Source: CF-161 sp035638495
Lineage (GTDB): Bacteria > Chloroflexota > Dormibacteria > Dormibacterales > Dormibacteraceae
Assembly: GCA_035638495.1 (NCBI GenBank)
Contig: DASQZW010000241.1
Coordinates: forward strand, 1-13,308
Length of the DNA stretch: 13,308 nt
Direction of reading: 5' to 3'
A program made the position numbers and the translations under genes. This document shows, piece after piece, positions 6,229 to 12,189 of the stretch. How positions within the stretch are numbered: the first letter of the stretch is position 1; each line of letters begins with the position of its first letter. The notes beneath the pieces were generated by a model. That model made no database searches. It had not been told where the DNA came from and saw only the letters and a program-made list of their open reading frames with translations.

Positions 6229-6609
6229 ATGGGATCGTTCAGCGCCGAGGTGCTCGACGCGGCCGCGCGCGAGCGCGAGGTCGCGCTCACCACGCACGGC
6301 CGGAAGACCGGCAATCCCCACCGGACCGTGCTCTGGGTGTGGGGCGACGGGGGACGTCTGTTCGTCCGCTCGGGGGGCGGCCTCGGCCGCGACTGGCCAC
6401 GCAACCTCCTGGCGCAGCCCGACGGCGTGCTGCATCTTCGCGAGCACGACGTGGCGGTCCACGCGCGCCACCTCGACACGGGCGAAGCGCGATCGGTCAG
6501 CCCGCTGGTGGCGCGCAAGTACGGCTCGGTCGTCAGGCTGCCCGAGGACGGTGCCCCGCCCACGCCGGCAGAGCACGCGACGTTCGAGCTGACGCCCGCC
6601 GGCCGGTAG
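6229..6609 (+). CDS. F420H2-dependent quinone reductase / nitroreductase-like protein
   Basis: A 126-residue split beta-barrel protein of the deazaflavin-dependent nitroreductase family (Ddn-like, DUF385). It matches the family pattern in order: ALTTHGRKTGNPHRTVLWVWGDGGRLFV, then GGGLGRDWPRNLLAQPDGVLHL, the usual cofactor-facing stretch, then DVAVHARHLDTG. Known relatives use F420H2 to reduce quinones or nitro compounds at the membrane; the substrate here is unknown. It is slightly short at the N-terminus compared with Ddn (~150 residues) and lacks that protein's membrane-associating N-terminal helix. A TACGAT -10-like box overlaps the ATG, so a GTG at codon 8 (6250) is an alternative start. 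The presence of an FO synthase gene 3 kb away makes an F420 cofactor plausible. Confidence 0.78.
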   Translation: MGSFSAEVLDAAAREREVALTTHGRKTGNPHRTVLWVWGDGGRLFVRSGGGLGRDWPRNLLAQPDGVLHLREHDVAVHARHLDTGEARSVSPLVARKYGSVVRLPEDGAPPTPAEHATFELTPAGR

Positions 6610-6666
6610 CCGCGACCCGGCCGCTGCGGCGTCCTGGGGCGGCGTCACGCTCGCAGTCGTCCGACG

Positions 6667-6672
6667 TAGCCT
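6667..6672 (+). promoter_or_regulatory. -10 box upstream of ctaG-like gene
   Basis: TAGCCT ends 9 nt before the ATG at 6682, giving a near-leaderless transcript by the same spacing logic seen at several other genes here. Confidence 0.35.
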
Positions 6673-6681
6673 TGGCAGACG

Positions 6682-7446
6682 ATGGCCTGGCCGTTCGATC
6701 CGACCGTCTACGCCGGGCTGCTCGCGCTCTGGCTGGGCCACGCGTGGCTGGCGCGCGATCGCGACCTGCCTCGCATCAACTCGCTCTATTTCGGCATGGG
6801 CATCGTGTGCATCTGGCTCGCACTCGAGACGCCCATCGACGTCCTGAGCGACAGCTACCTCGACAGCGTCCACATGTTCCAGCACGTGCTGATCGGGGTG
6901 GTCGCGCCGCCGCTGCTCCTGCTCGGCCTCAACCGGGAGATGGCGGGCGTCCTGGTCCGTGTGCCGGGCGTGCGCGCGATCACGGAGCCGGTGCCGGCCC
7001 AGGTGCTGTCCGCCGCGGTGATGATCGGGTGGCACGTGCCGCCGCTCTACGACGCCACGCTGTACTCGGAGTCGCTGCACGTGGTCGAGCACCTGTCGTT
7101 CATCGCCGGCGGCCTGCTGTTCTGGTGGCCCGTGATCGACGCCACCGCCGCCCACTGCAGGTGGCGACTGTCGCCGATGGCGAAGCTCCTGTACCTGTTC
7201 ATCGGCACCTTTCCACAGGACGCCGTGGCCCTCGCCCTGCAGTTCTCGCGCACGCCGTTCTACGAGTTCTACAGACACGTCCCGCGCATCGTGCCCGCTC
7301 TGGATCCGGTCACTGACCAGACGGTGGCGGGCGCCGTGCTGATGCTGTTCGGGAAGAGCAGCTATTTCATCGGCGCAGTTGTCGTGTTCCTCCGCTGGTT
7401 CGGCGCCGAGCAGCGCGCGGACGCGGAGGCCACCGCGACAAGGTAA
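6682..7446 (+). CDS. ctaG: Cytochrome c oxidase assembly factor CtaG (caa3 type)
   Basis: A 254-residue polytopic membrane protein of the caa3-type CtaG family, required in Bacillus for assembly of the caa3 oxidase and unrelated to the Cox11-type CtaG. Marks seen: SLYFGMGIVCIWLALETPID; the histidine-bearing SVHMFQHVLIGVVAPPLLLLG; GWHVPPLYDATLYSESLHVVEHLSF; FWWPVID; YLFIGTFPQDAVALAL; and a final helix SSYFIGAVVVFLRWFG. About seven hydrophobic segments are visible, and several helices carry histidines that could bind copper or heme. The ATG is supported by TAGCCT 9 nt upstream. The oxidase subunit I gene (ctaD) is in the same window but 5.7 kb away on the other strand, so the two are not one operon. 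Confidence 0.85.
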   Translation: MAWPFDPTVYAGLLALWLGHAWLARDRDLPRINSLYFGMGIVCIWLALETPIDVLSDSYLDSVHMFQHVLIGVVAPPLLLLGLNREMAGVLVRVPGVRAITEPVPAQVLSAAVMIGWHVPPLYDATLYSESLHVVEHLSFIAGGLLFWWPVIDATAAHCRWRLSPMAKLLYLFIGTFPQDAVALALQFSRTPFYEFYRHVPRIVPALDPVTDQTVAGAVLMLFGKSSYFIGAVVVFLRWFGAEQRADAEATATR

Positions 7447-7643
7447 TGCGCGATGCAGAGCATTCCCAATCATCAGAAATATCAGCGCAAAGCGGGTCGG
7501 ATGGGCCATGATGGTGGTCGAAAGCTGCGTCCGGCAGCGGTTGCACGAGTGGCAGGGGAGTGAGGGATCCGTTCAGTTACCCCCACAGTCCAGGCACGTG
7601 CACGAAATTCGCTGCCTTATCGAACGATTTGGAAAAACCAAGG

Positions 7644-7661
7644 CCGAAACGGCCGATTCGG
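7644..7661. repeat. 18-bp near-perfect palindrome
   Basis: CCGAAACGGCCGATTCGG is self-complementary apart from one mismatched pair. It lies in the gene-free stretch 7447-7966, 22 bp upstream of the -35 box of the predicted ncRNA. It may be an operator for that RNA, or part of a hairpin ending the ctaG transcript; no T-run follows it. The rest of 7447-7683 shows no gene or RNA that I recognise. Confidence 0.5.
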
Positions 7662-7683
7662 TGCTTAATGCCCATTCGGGGGC

Positions 7684-7712
7684 TTGCAATCCGGCTGGCT
7701 TTGTCTCAAAAT
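7684..7712 (+). promoter_or_regulatory. Predicted promoter of the structured RNA
   Basis: TTGCAA (7684-7689) and CAAAAT (7707-7712) are separated by 17 bp. Each matches its consensus at 4 of 6 positions or better, and the predicted start near 7719 falls directly before the first hairpin of the RNA. Confidence 0.4.
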
Positions 7713-7718
7713 ACAAGG

Positions 7719-7903
7719 CGTCCGGTCGGAAGCGACCGGTAGGCCCGGGGATCCTGGCTAAAGAGAGGATGAGAGGGACTTGGGGGTAACTCCAAGGGCG
7801 GGTTCCCGGGCCCCATAAACAGACCTCACCCCCGCAGCCATGCTCGGTGGAGGTGCGAGGAGGGAAACCTCCTCGCCCGCCCCGAGCGGGGGCGGAACTT
7901 TCT
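7719..7903 (+). ncRNA. Candidate standalone structured RNA (~185 nt), family unknown
   Basis: The strand folds into consecutive well-paired elements. (1) Hairpin CCGGTCG 7722-7728 with CGACCGG 7733-7739. (2) An enclosing stem GGCCCGGG 7742-7749 with CCCGGGCC 7805-7812, which holds two hairpins: ATCCT 7751-7755 with AGGAT 7766-7770, and CTTGGGG 7779-7785 with CTCCAAG 7790-7796, capped by a GTAA tetraloop. (3) ACCTCACC 7823-7830 with GGTGGAGGT 7846-7854 (one bulge). (4) A perfect 9-bp stem, GCGAGGAGG 7855-7863 with CCTCCTCGC 7868-7876, capped by GAAA. (5) CCGCCCC 7877-7883 with GGGGCGG 7889-7895, followed by a short T-rich run. The order promoter, folded body, terminator-like hairpin suggests an independent sRNA. 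I could not match it to tmRNA, RNase P, SRP, 6S or a riboswitch class I know; the conserved cores of RNase P and the c-di-AMP riboswitch are absent. Confidence 0.5.
7877..7902 (+). terminator. Terminator-like hairpin at the end of the candidate RNA
   Basis: A 7-bp GC stem (7877-7883 with 7889-7895, loop GAGCG) is followed by AACTTTCT. The T-run is short, so termination efficiency is uncertain. Confidence 0.4.
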
Positions 7904-7953
7904 GGAGCGACCACCACCGCGCTCCACGCGTGCCGTGCCTCCCGCGGTGCTGC

Positions 7954-7959
7954 TAGCAT
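7954..7959 (+). promoter_or_regulatory. -10 box of the Trm112-like gene (leaderless)
   Basis: TAGCAT ends 7 nt before the GTG at 7967. This gives the gene its own promoter, separate from the structured RNA just upstream. Confidence 0.5.
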
Positions 7960-7966
7960 CGCCCAC

Positions 7967-8131
7967 GTGATCTCTCCCGAGCTGCTCGAAGTGCTCGCCT
8001 GCCCCAAGTGCAAGCAGAAGGTCGAACTGGACGAGGAGGGGAGCGCGCTCGTCTGCCAGACCGACCGCCTGCGCTACCCGATCGTCGACGGCATCCCGGT
8101 GATGCTCATCGACGAGGCCACGAGCTTCTAG
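7967..8131 (+). CDS. Trm112-like zinc-binding protein (YcaR type)
   Basis: A 54-residue protein of the Trm112/YcaR family: ISPELLEVLACPKCKQKVEL, then LVCQTDRLRYPIVDGIPVMLIDEA. Known relatives are small zinc proteins that bind and activate methyltransferases in eukaryotes and archaea; the bacterial role is less clear. C12, C15 and C30 are present, but the fourth ligand position is not a cysteine (CQTD), so metal binding may be incomplete. The GTG at 7967 is chosen over an in-frame upstream start at 7847, because the upstream codons would run through the structured RNA and TAGCAT stands 7 nt before this GTG. The gene is convergent with the protease gene, with an 18-bp gap between the stops. Confidence 0.8.
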   Translation: MISPELLEVLACPKCKQKVELDEEGSALVCQTDRLRYPIVDGIPVMLIDEATSF

Positions 8132-8149
8132 CCGGCGCGCTCAAGCGGT

Positions 8150-9331
8150 CTAGACGGCGCACTGGTACGTCTCGGTCGCCACGCGTGCCGTGCGGCCGAC
8201 GCCGGCCGAGACGTCCGGCTGTACCTCGTCGCTGGTCAGCGCATATGCCTGCTCCGGGTCGGTGCTCGACGCCGCGAAGACCAGGCCCAGCACGTGGCCC
8301 TGGAGGTCCACCAGCGGGCCGCCCGAGTTCCCGGGCCGCACCTCGGCGGCCAGGATCCAGATGTTCCGGTAGACGAGCGTGTTGTTGTAGATGTCGCGTC
8401 CCTCGGCCTGCGTTCCCTGTTCGATCACCGCTGCGCCGATGGTCTCGGATCCACCGCCCGGGTACCCGATGACCGCACCCTGGGTACCCCGGCTGCCAGA
8501 CGCCGGTGCAAGCGCGGGCGCGTCGACCTGCGGCGCGTAGAGGATCGCGACGTCCTTCTGCGGGTCGAACAGCACCACGGTCGCCCGGATGCCCGACCGC
8601 CCAGTCGCGTCCTGCGACAGCACGGTGTTGGACGTGCCGGAGACGACGTGCGCGTTGGTGATCAGGTAGCCCTTCGCCACCGGGTAGGCGCTGCCGCTGA
8701 CCACGCCGCCGCAGCCGCGGCCCTCGACCCGGTACACGACCTCGGCAGCGGACTGCACGCCGGTGGTGCTGACCGACGCCGGCGGTGAGAGCGGCTCCGG
8801 CAGCACCGGCAGTCCGGCGAACGTCTGCGGGAACGGCACGCCGGCGAGAATCCCCCGGACGCCGGACATGAAGCCCGGGGGCCGCGGGAACAGCACGTCC
8901 ACGGAGCGGAGGACCGTCGACCGCTGGATCAGCCGGCCGAGGTCCGGGCTCGGGCCCTGCGAGAACGTCAGGCCCAGGAACCACGCCACGGACAGGACGG
9001 TGAAGAGCGAGAAGAGCCCCCCGGCCAGCTTCTCCGGCGGCCGCGCCAGTCCGCGCCCCACGAACGCTCGCCGGACCGGTTCGCCGATCCAGAAGCCCAG
9101 CGTGCTGCCAAGGCTGCCGCAGATCACCAGGACCAGGACGGCGGCCAGCGGACGGACGCCCCCGCTATCGAGGTGCAGCGCGTTGAGGATCGGCTGAGCC
9201 AGCGCGGCACCGGCCACCACGCCGATCACCAGGCCCGAATACTGGAAGAGCGAGAGCCAGAAACCGCGTCGGTAGCCGTTCGCGACGCCGATCAGGACGG
9301 CGATGATGATGACGATGTCGATCAGGTTGAT
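8150..9331 (-). CDS. MarP-like membrane serine protease (CvpA + trypsin-like), ATC start
   Basis: A 393-residue protein with an N-terminal CvpA-like membrane part (four hydrophobic segments in the first ~125 residues) and a C-terminal trypsin-like domain facing outside. The catalytic triad is H228 (ITNAHVV), D260 (DPQKDVAIL) and S336 (RPGNSGGPLV). Two cysteines (GRGCGG and near the C-terminus, TYQCAV) could form the disulfide known from MarP of mycobacteria, a protease needed for acid resistance and cell-wall processing. The first standard start is GTG at 9229, but the 34 codons before it (INLIDIVIII...GYRRGFWLSLFQYSG) are clearly the first CvpA helix and loop. Upstream of these an in-frame TGA precedes any ATG, GTG or TTG. 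The best start is ATC at 9329-9331, 7 nt after TACCTT. A sequence error changing ATG to ATC is the alternative. Confidence 0.85.
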   Translation of the reverse strand: MNLIDIVIIIAVLIGVANGYRRGFWLSLFQYSGLVIGVVAGAALAQPILNALHLDSGGVRPLAAVLVLVICGSLGSTLGFWIGEPVRRAFVGRGLARPPEKLAGGLFSLFTVLSVAWFLGLTFSQGPSPDLGRLIQRSTVLRSVDVLFPRPPGFMSGVRGILAGVPFPQTFAGLPVLPEPLSPPASVSTTGVQSAAEVVYRVEGRGCGGVVSGSAYPVAKGYLITNAHVVSGTSNTVLSQDATGRSGIRATVVLFDPQKDVAILYAPQVDAPALAPASGSRGTQGAVIGYPGGGSETIGAAVIEQGTQAEGRDIYNNTLVYRNIWILAAEVRPGNSGGPLVDLQGHVLGLVFAASSTDPEQAYALTSDEVQPDVSAGVGRTARVATETYQCAV

Positions 9332-9338
9332 GGCGCTA

Positions 9339-9344
9339 AAGGTA
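9339..9344 (-). promoter_or_regulatory. -10 box of the protease gene
   Basis: TACCTT on the minus strand ends 7 nt before the ATC codon at 9331, the same spacing as at the leaderless aminotransferase and Trm112-like genes. This supports ATC as the first codon. Confidence 0.4.
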
Positions 9345-9394
9345 CGGGACGGAGCACCCGCCGCGGCGTCCGAACCTCACCATGACGGAAGCCC

Positions 9395-9400
9395 GATAAT
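9395..9400 (+). promoter_or_regulatory. -10 box of the 55-aa membrane protein gene (leaderless)
   Basis: GATAAT, 5 of 6 to TATAAT, ends 6 nt before the GTG at 9407. Confidence 0.5.
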
Positions 9401-9406
9401 TGGCCG

Positions 9407-9574
9407 GTGAGCTACCTGATCGGGGAGTGGATCCCCGCCTGGGGCTGGATGAGCCTCGCTTTCCTGGTCGCCACCCTCGGCGTGGCCGGACTGGGTTTCT
9501 GGGTCCTGAAGGGGGACGCGGAGAACCGGCGCATCGACGACGGGTCGTCTGAGGAGTCGGCTAGCCAGCACTGA
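9407..9574 (+). CDS. 55-aa single-pass membrane protein, unknown function
   Basis: A short frame starting MSYLIGEWIPAWGW, with one hydrophobic helix (about residues 14-35, SLAFLVATLGVAGLGFWVL) and a charged acidic tail (KGDAENRRIDDGSSEESASQH). I do not recognise the family. The gene is supported by a strong -10 box (GATAAT) 6 nt before the GTG and by a residue pattern typical of a one-pass membrane protein with a positive flank after the helix. It is divergent from the protease gene, and its last 14 bp overlap the end of cofH on the other strand. A small subunit or stabiliser of a membrane complex is possible, but nothing in the sequence names a partner. Confidence 0.6.
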   Translation: MSYLIGEWIPAWGWMSLAFLVATLGVAGLGFWVLKGDAENRRIDDGSSEESASQH

Positions 9575-11456
9575 GGCGCGGCTGCAGGCGGATGAGGCTG
9601 CCGGGCTCGCGCTCGCGCAGCGGTTCCGCCGCAAGGGCCGCCATCCGGCGCTCCGCGGGCGCGACGCCGTACAGCGTGGTCCGCATCAGCGGCGTCCGGC
9701 CGATCGAGCGGATCAGCTCCTCCATCGCCGCGGGCGGCATCTCCTGGCCGTGGGACGCGCCGGCCGACCGGCTGATCGACTCGTTCATGAGCGTGCCGCC
9801 CAGGTCGTTGCAGCCCGCTCGCAGGCATGCCTTCGCCCCCTCGATCCCCAGCTTGACCCACGAGACCTGGATGTTGTCGATCAGGCCCTGCAGGGACAGG
9901 CGCGCGACCGCGTGCATCAGCAGGACCTCGTCCCAGGTCGGCCCGGGACGGCCCTCGCCGCGCAGGTAGAGCGGCGCGCCCATGTGGACGTAGGGCAGCG
10001 GCACGAACTCGGTGAGATGGCCGCTGCGCTGCTGCAGGCGGCGCACTACTTCGAGGTGGTTGGCCCAGTGCGCGGGGCCGTCGACATGGCCGAACATGAT
10101 CGTCGCGTTGGAGCGGAGGCCAGCCCCGGCCGCCGCCTCCTGCACGTGCACCCACTCGGCCGTCGTCACCTTGTCGGGGCAGATGATCCGTCGCACGTCG
10201 TCGTCGAGCACCTCGGCGGCGGTGCCGGGCAGCGACGAGAGTCCGGCGTCGCGGAGCCTGGACACGAACTCCTCGACGGGCACACCGAGGCTGGCCGCGC
10301 CCTGGAAGATCTCCAGCGGCGAGTAGGCGTGGACGTGCAGGTCCGGCAGCTCGGCCTTGATGGCCGCGCACACGTCCAGGTAGAACTGGCCGGTGAAGTC
10401 GGGGTGGATGCCGCCCTGCATGCAGACCTCGGTCCCGCCCCGCTCCCACGCCTCTCGGGCCCGGTCGACGACCTCCTCGATGGGCATGAGGTACGGCCTG
10501 CCGCGCAGGTTGAGCGACAGCGGGCCTTTGGAGAAGGCGCAGAACCGGCACCGGTACGTGCAGACGTTGGTGTACTGGATGTTGCGGGTGACGACGTAGG
10601 TCACCGTCTCGCCGCTGACCCGCGCCCGGACGTCGTCAGCGGCGTCGCACACCGCGTCGACCTCGTCGCCCCGGGCGCGGAACAGCAGCTCGAGCTCGTC
10701 GCGGTCCGGCCGGTCCCCGGCCACCGCCCGCTCCAGCACCCGGGCGATCTCCGGCCGCACGCCGCGGGTGAGCTCGTCGGCCGAGTGCCGGCGCCCGCTG
10801 GCGCGGCTGGGCGAGCGCTCGCCGCCGCTCGCCCAGGGCGTCCGGGGCCGCAGGAGGCCCTGCCCGTCCACCTGGTCGCGGAGCGCCCTCGGCAGTCCGG
10901 GCGCGCCGGCCGGCGCCGGCACCGGCCGCTCGGCCAGCAGCGCGCCCGTGGCGGCCGCGGCCGCGACCAGGGCGTCGCGCCGCGCGCGCACGGACGCCGC
11001 TGCGGGCCTGCCGCCGCCGTGGCCCAGGTCGTCGGCGCCGGCCTCGATCAGGGCGGCCGCCGCGGCCGCGTCTCCCGCCTCGGCGCCGATGCGGGCCGTG
11101 CCCGGCAGCAGCGCGCGCAGGTGGCCGATGGCGGCACCGACGGCCGCCGGGTCCTCCCCGATCACCGTCACCAGCGGGTAGCCCGCCAGCGGGCCGGCCT
11201 CCCGGAGCCCCAGCGCCGCGGTGGCGTCGACGGCGGCCCACGAACGCTCATCGCCGGGCTGGATCGTGTACGCGGTATGCGGGACCCCGCCTGCTTCGGC
11301 CGCGGATTCGCGCAGCGGCACCAGGCCGAGGTCGGCGGCGGGGACGGCCAGGGCCGGCTCGCACACGACGCTGGTCAACCCGGCCGCCACGGCCACCGCG
11401 AGTTCCTCGGCAGCGCCGCAGCGCGCCGTCTGGCCAAAGGTGATCACCCTGGCCAT
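9561..11456 (-). CDS. cofH: FO synthase subunit 2 (CofH) with a degenerate CofG-like N-terminal region
   Basis: A 631-residue protein. Residues ~230-631 are a complete CofH radical-SAM domain, which joins tyrosine to 5-amino-6-ribitylaminouracil on the way to FO, the chromophore of F420. It has the cluster motif CTYRCRFC (C299, C303, C306), MQGGIHP, HAYSPLEIF, SLPGTAAEVLDD, NATIMFGHVD, TEFVPLPYVHMGAPLY, IQVSWVKLG and NDLGGTLMNESISRSAGA. Residues 1-~215 resemble the C-terminal half of CofG: HLRALLPGTARIGA...LIEAGADDLG and RRDALVAAAAATGALLAERP align by eye with the end of the CofG barrel. No CxxxCxxC occurs there. Normal FbiC fusions are ~850 residues with two active domains, so this looks like a fusion whose CofG half has decayed; CofG itself should be elsewhere. 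The start is uncertain: GTG at 11534 and ATG at 11519 are alternatives. Confidence 0.9.
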   Translation of the reverse strand: MARVITFGQTARCGAAEELAVAVAAGLTSVVCEPALAVPAADLGLVPLRESAAEAGGVPHTAYTIQPGDERSWAAVDATAALGLREAGPLAGYPLVTVIGEDPAAVGAAIGHLRALLPGTARIGAEAGDAAAAAALIEAGADDLGHGGGRPAAASVRARRDALVAAAAATGALLAERPVPAPAGAPGLPRALRDQVDGQGLLRPRTPWASGGERSPSRASGRRHSADELTRGVRPEIARVLERAVAGDRPDRDELELLFRARGDEVDAVCDAADDVRARVSGETVTYVVTRNIQYTNVCTYRCRFCAFSKGPLSLNLRGRPYLMPIEEVVDRAREAWERGGTEVCMQGGIHPDFTGQFYLDVCAAIKAELPDLHVHAYSPLEIFQGAASLGVPVEEFVSRLRDAGLSSLPGTAAEVLDDDVRRIICPDKVTTAEWVHVQEAAAGAGLRSNATIMFGHVDGPAHWANHLEVVRRLQQRSGHLTEFVPLPYVHMGAPLYLRGEGRPGPTWDEVLLMHAVARLSLQGLIDNIQVSWVKLGIEGAKACLRAGCNDLGGTLMNESISRSAGASHGQEMPPAAMEELIRSIGRTPLMRTTLYGVAPAERRMAALAAEPLREREPGSLIRLQPRLSAG

Positions 11457-11538
11457 GGTAACGACGACCCCGGTCAGGGCATTCCGGCGCAGGCGAGCAC
11501 CGCGTCCGTCGGATCCCATGACCAGCTCACGCACGGCG

Positions 11539-11548
11539 AGGCTAGCAT
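11539..11548. promoter_or_regulatory. Overlapping, opposed -10 boxes (candidate bidirectional promoter)
   Basis: AGGCTAGCAT reads TAGCAT on the plus strand (11543-11548) and TAGCCT on the minus strand (11544 down to 11539), centred on GCTAGC. The plus-strand box ends 6 nt before the ATG at 11555. The minus-strand box ends 4 nt before a GTG at 11534 in the cofH frame. The -35 regions are weak on both sides. Confidence 0.4.
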
Positions 11549-11554
11549 GTGAGG

Positions 11555-12184
11555 ATGCCGGACGAGCCTTCGCCGCCGATCCTCGCCTCCGACGCGGAGC
11601 GCGAGCGGACCAGCGAGGTGCTGCGCCAGGCCTCGGTCGAGGGCCGGCTCACGCTCGACGAGTTCTCGGTGCGCGTCGAGCAGGCGCTCGCCGCTCGGAC
11701 GCGCGACGAGCTCCAGGCGGTCACGCGAGACCTGCCGGCCATCGCGCCGAGCCGCCCAGCGCATCCGATCCAGGGTGGGGTGGCTCGCCAGCCTGTGCGG
11801 GCGTCGGTCTCGATCATGAGCGCGGTCGAGCGCAAGGGCTTCTGGCGCGTGGACGAGGAGACGCTCGCGGTCTCGGTCATGGGCAGCTGCAAGCTGGACC
11901 TGCGCGGCGCGGCCATCTCGGCGCCCGTGACGACGATCAACGCGTACGTGGTGATGGGCAGCGTCGACGTGATCGTGCCGTTCGGCGTCGAGGTCGAGCT
12001 CGAGGGGATCGCGATCATGGGCAGCAAGGAGGCGAAGCTGAAGGGGCCGCCGCCGGCGCCGGGCGCGCCGGTCGTGCGGGTCAACGCCTTCAATCTGATG
12101 GGCTCGGTGACGGTGCGAGACAGCCCGCGCCTGGGTGAGCGGATTCGGCAGGCGATCGAGGACCGGCTGGGCGGCGAGTCCTAG
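11555..12184 (+). CDS. DUF1707 and LiaF-like domain protein
   Basis: A 209-residue cytoplasmic or membrane-associated protein. The first ~60 residues are a DUF1707 domain (ILASDAERERTSEVLRQASVEGRLTLDEFSVRVEQALAARTRDELQAVTRDLP), common in actinobacteria and similar in shape to SHOCT domains. The rest is a LiaF-like beta-helical domain with three repeats of a GS-containing strand motif: VSVMGSCKLDLRGA, AYVVMGSVDVIVPFGVEVE and FNLMGSVTVRD. In Firmicutes LiaF restrains a cell-envelope stress two-component system; DUF1707 proteins are mostly uncharacterised. The region between the domains has no TM helix. The ATG at 11555 is chosen because TAGCAT ends 6 nt before it; a GTG at 11549 is also in frame. 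A membrane-protein gene follows 5 bp later, probably in the same operon. Confidence 0.88.
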   Translation: MPDEPSPPILASDAERERTSEVLRQASVEGRLTLDEFSVRVEQALAARTRDELQAVTRDLPAIAPSRPAHPIQGGVARQPVRASVSIMSAVERKGFWRVDEETLAVSVMGSCKLDLRGAAISAPVTTINAYVVMGSVDVIVPFGVEVELEGIAIMGSKEAKLKGPPPAPGAPVVRVNAFNLMGSVTVRDSPRLGERIRQAIEDRLGGES

Positions 12185-12189
12185 CGCGG

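Noticed and set aside
7379..7789. A possible protein in the gap after ctaG
   Set aside because: The frame overlaps ctaG, has no family resemblance and runs into the folded RNA region; base composition by codon position does not look coding.
7742..7876. c-di-AMP (ydaO-type) riboswitch
   Set aside because: Some pieces look similar (CGGGGATCC, GGGGGTAACTCC), but the conserved 3' core (the ACCCGACAGCTAAC-type segment) is missing, and the downstream gene appears to have its own leaderless promoter.
7719..7903. RNase P RNA, tmRNA or SRP RNA
   Set aside because: No GAGGAAAGTCC or ACAGAA core for RNase P, no tRNA-like ends for tmRNA and no GGAAGGAAGCA-type SRP loop.
9750..11552. A 600-codon plus-strand frame opposite cofH
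   Set aside because: Low-complexity Arg/His/Gln/Gly-rich translation with no recognisable fold. The minus strand carries complete CofH motifs.
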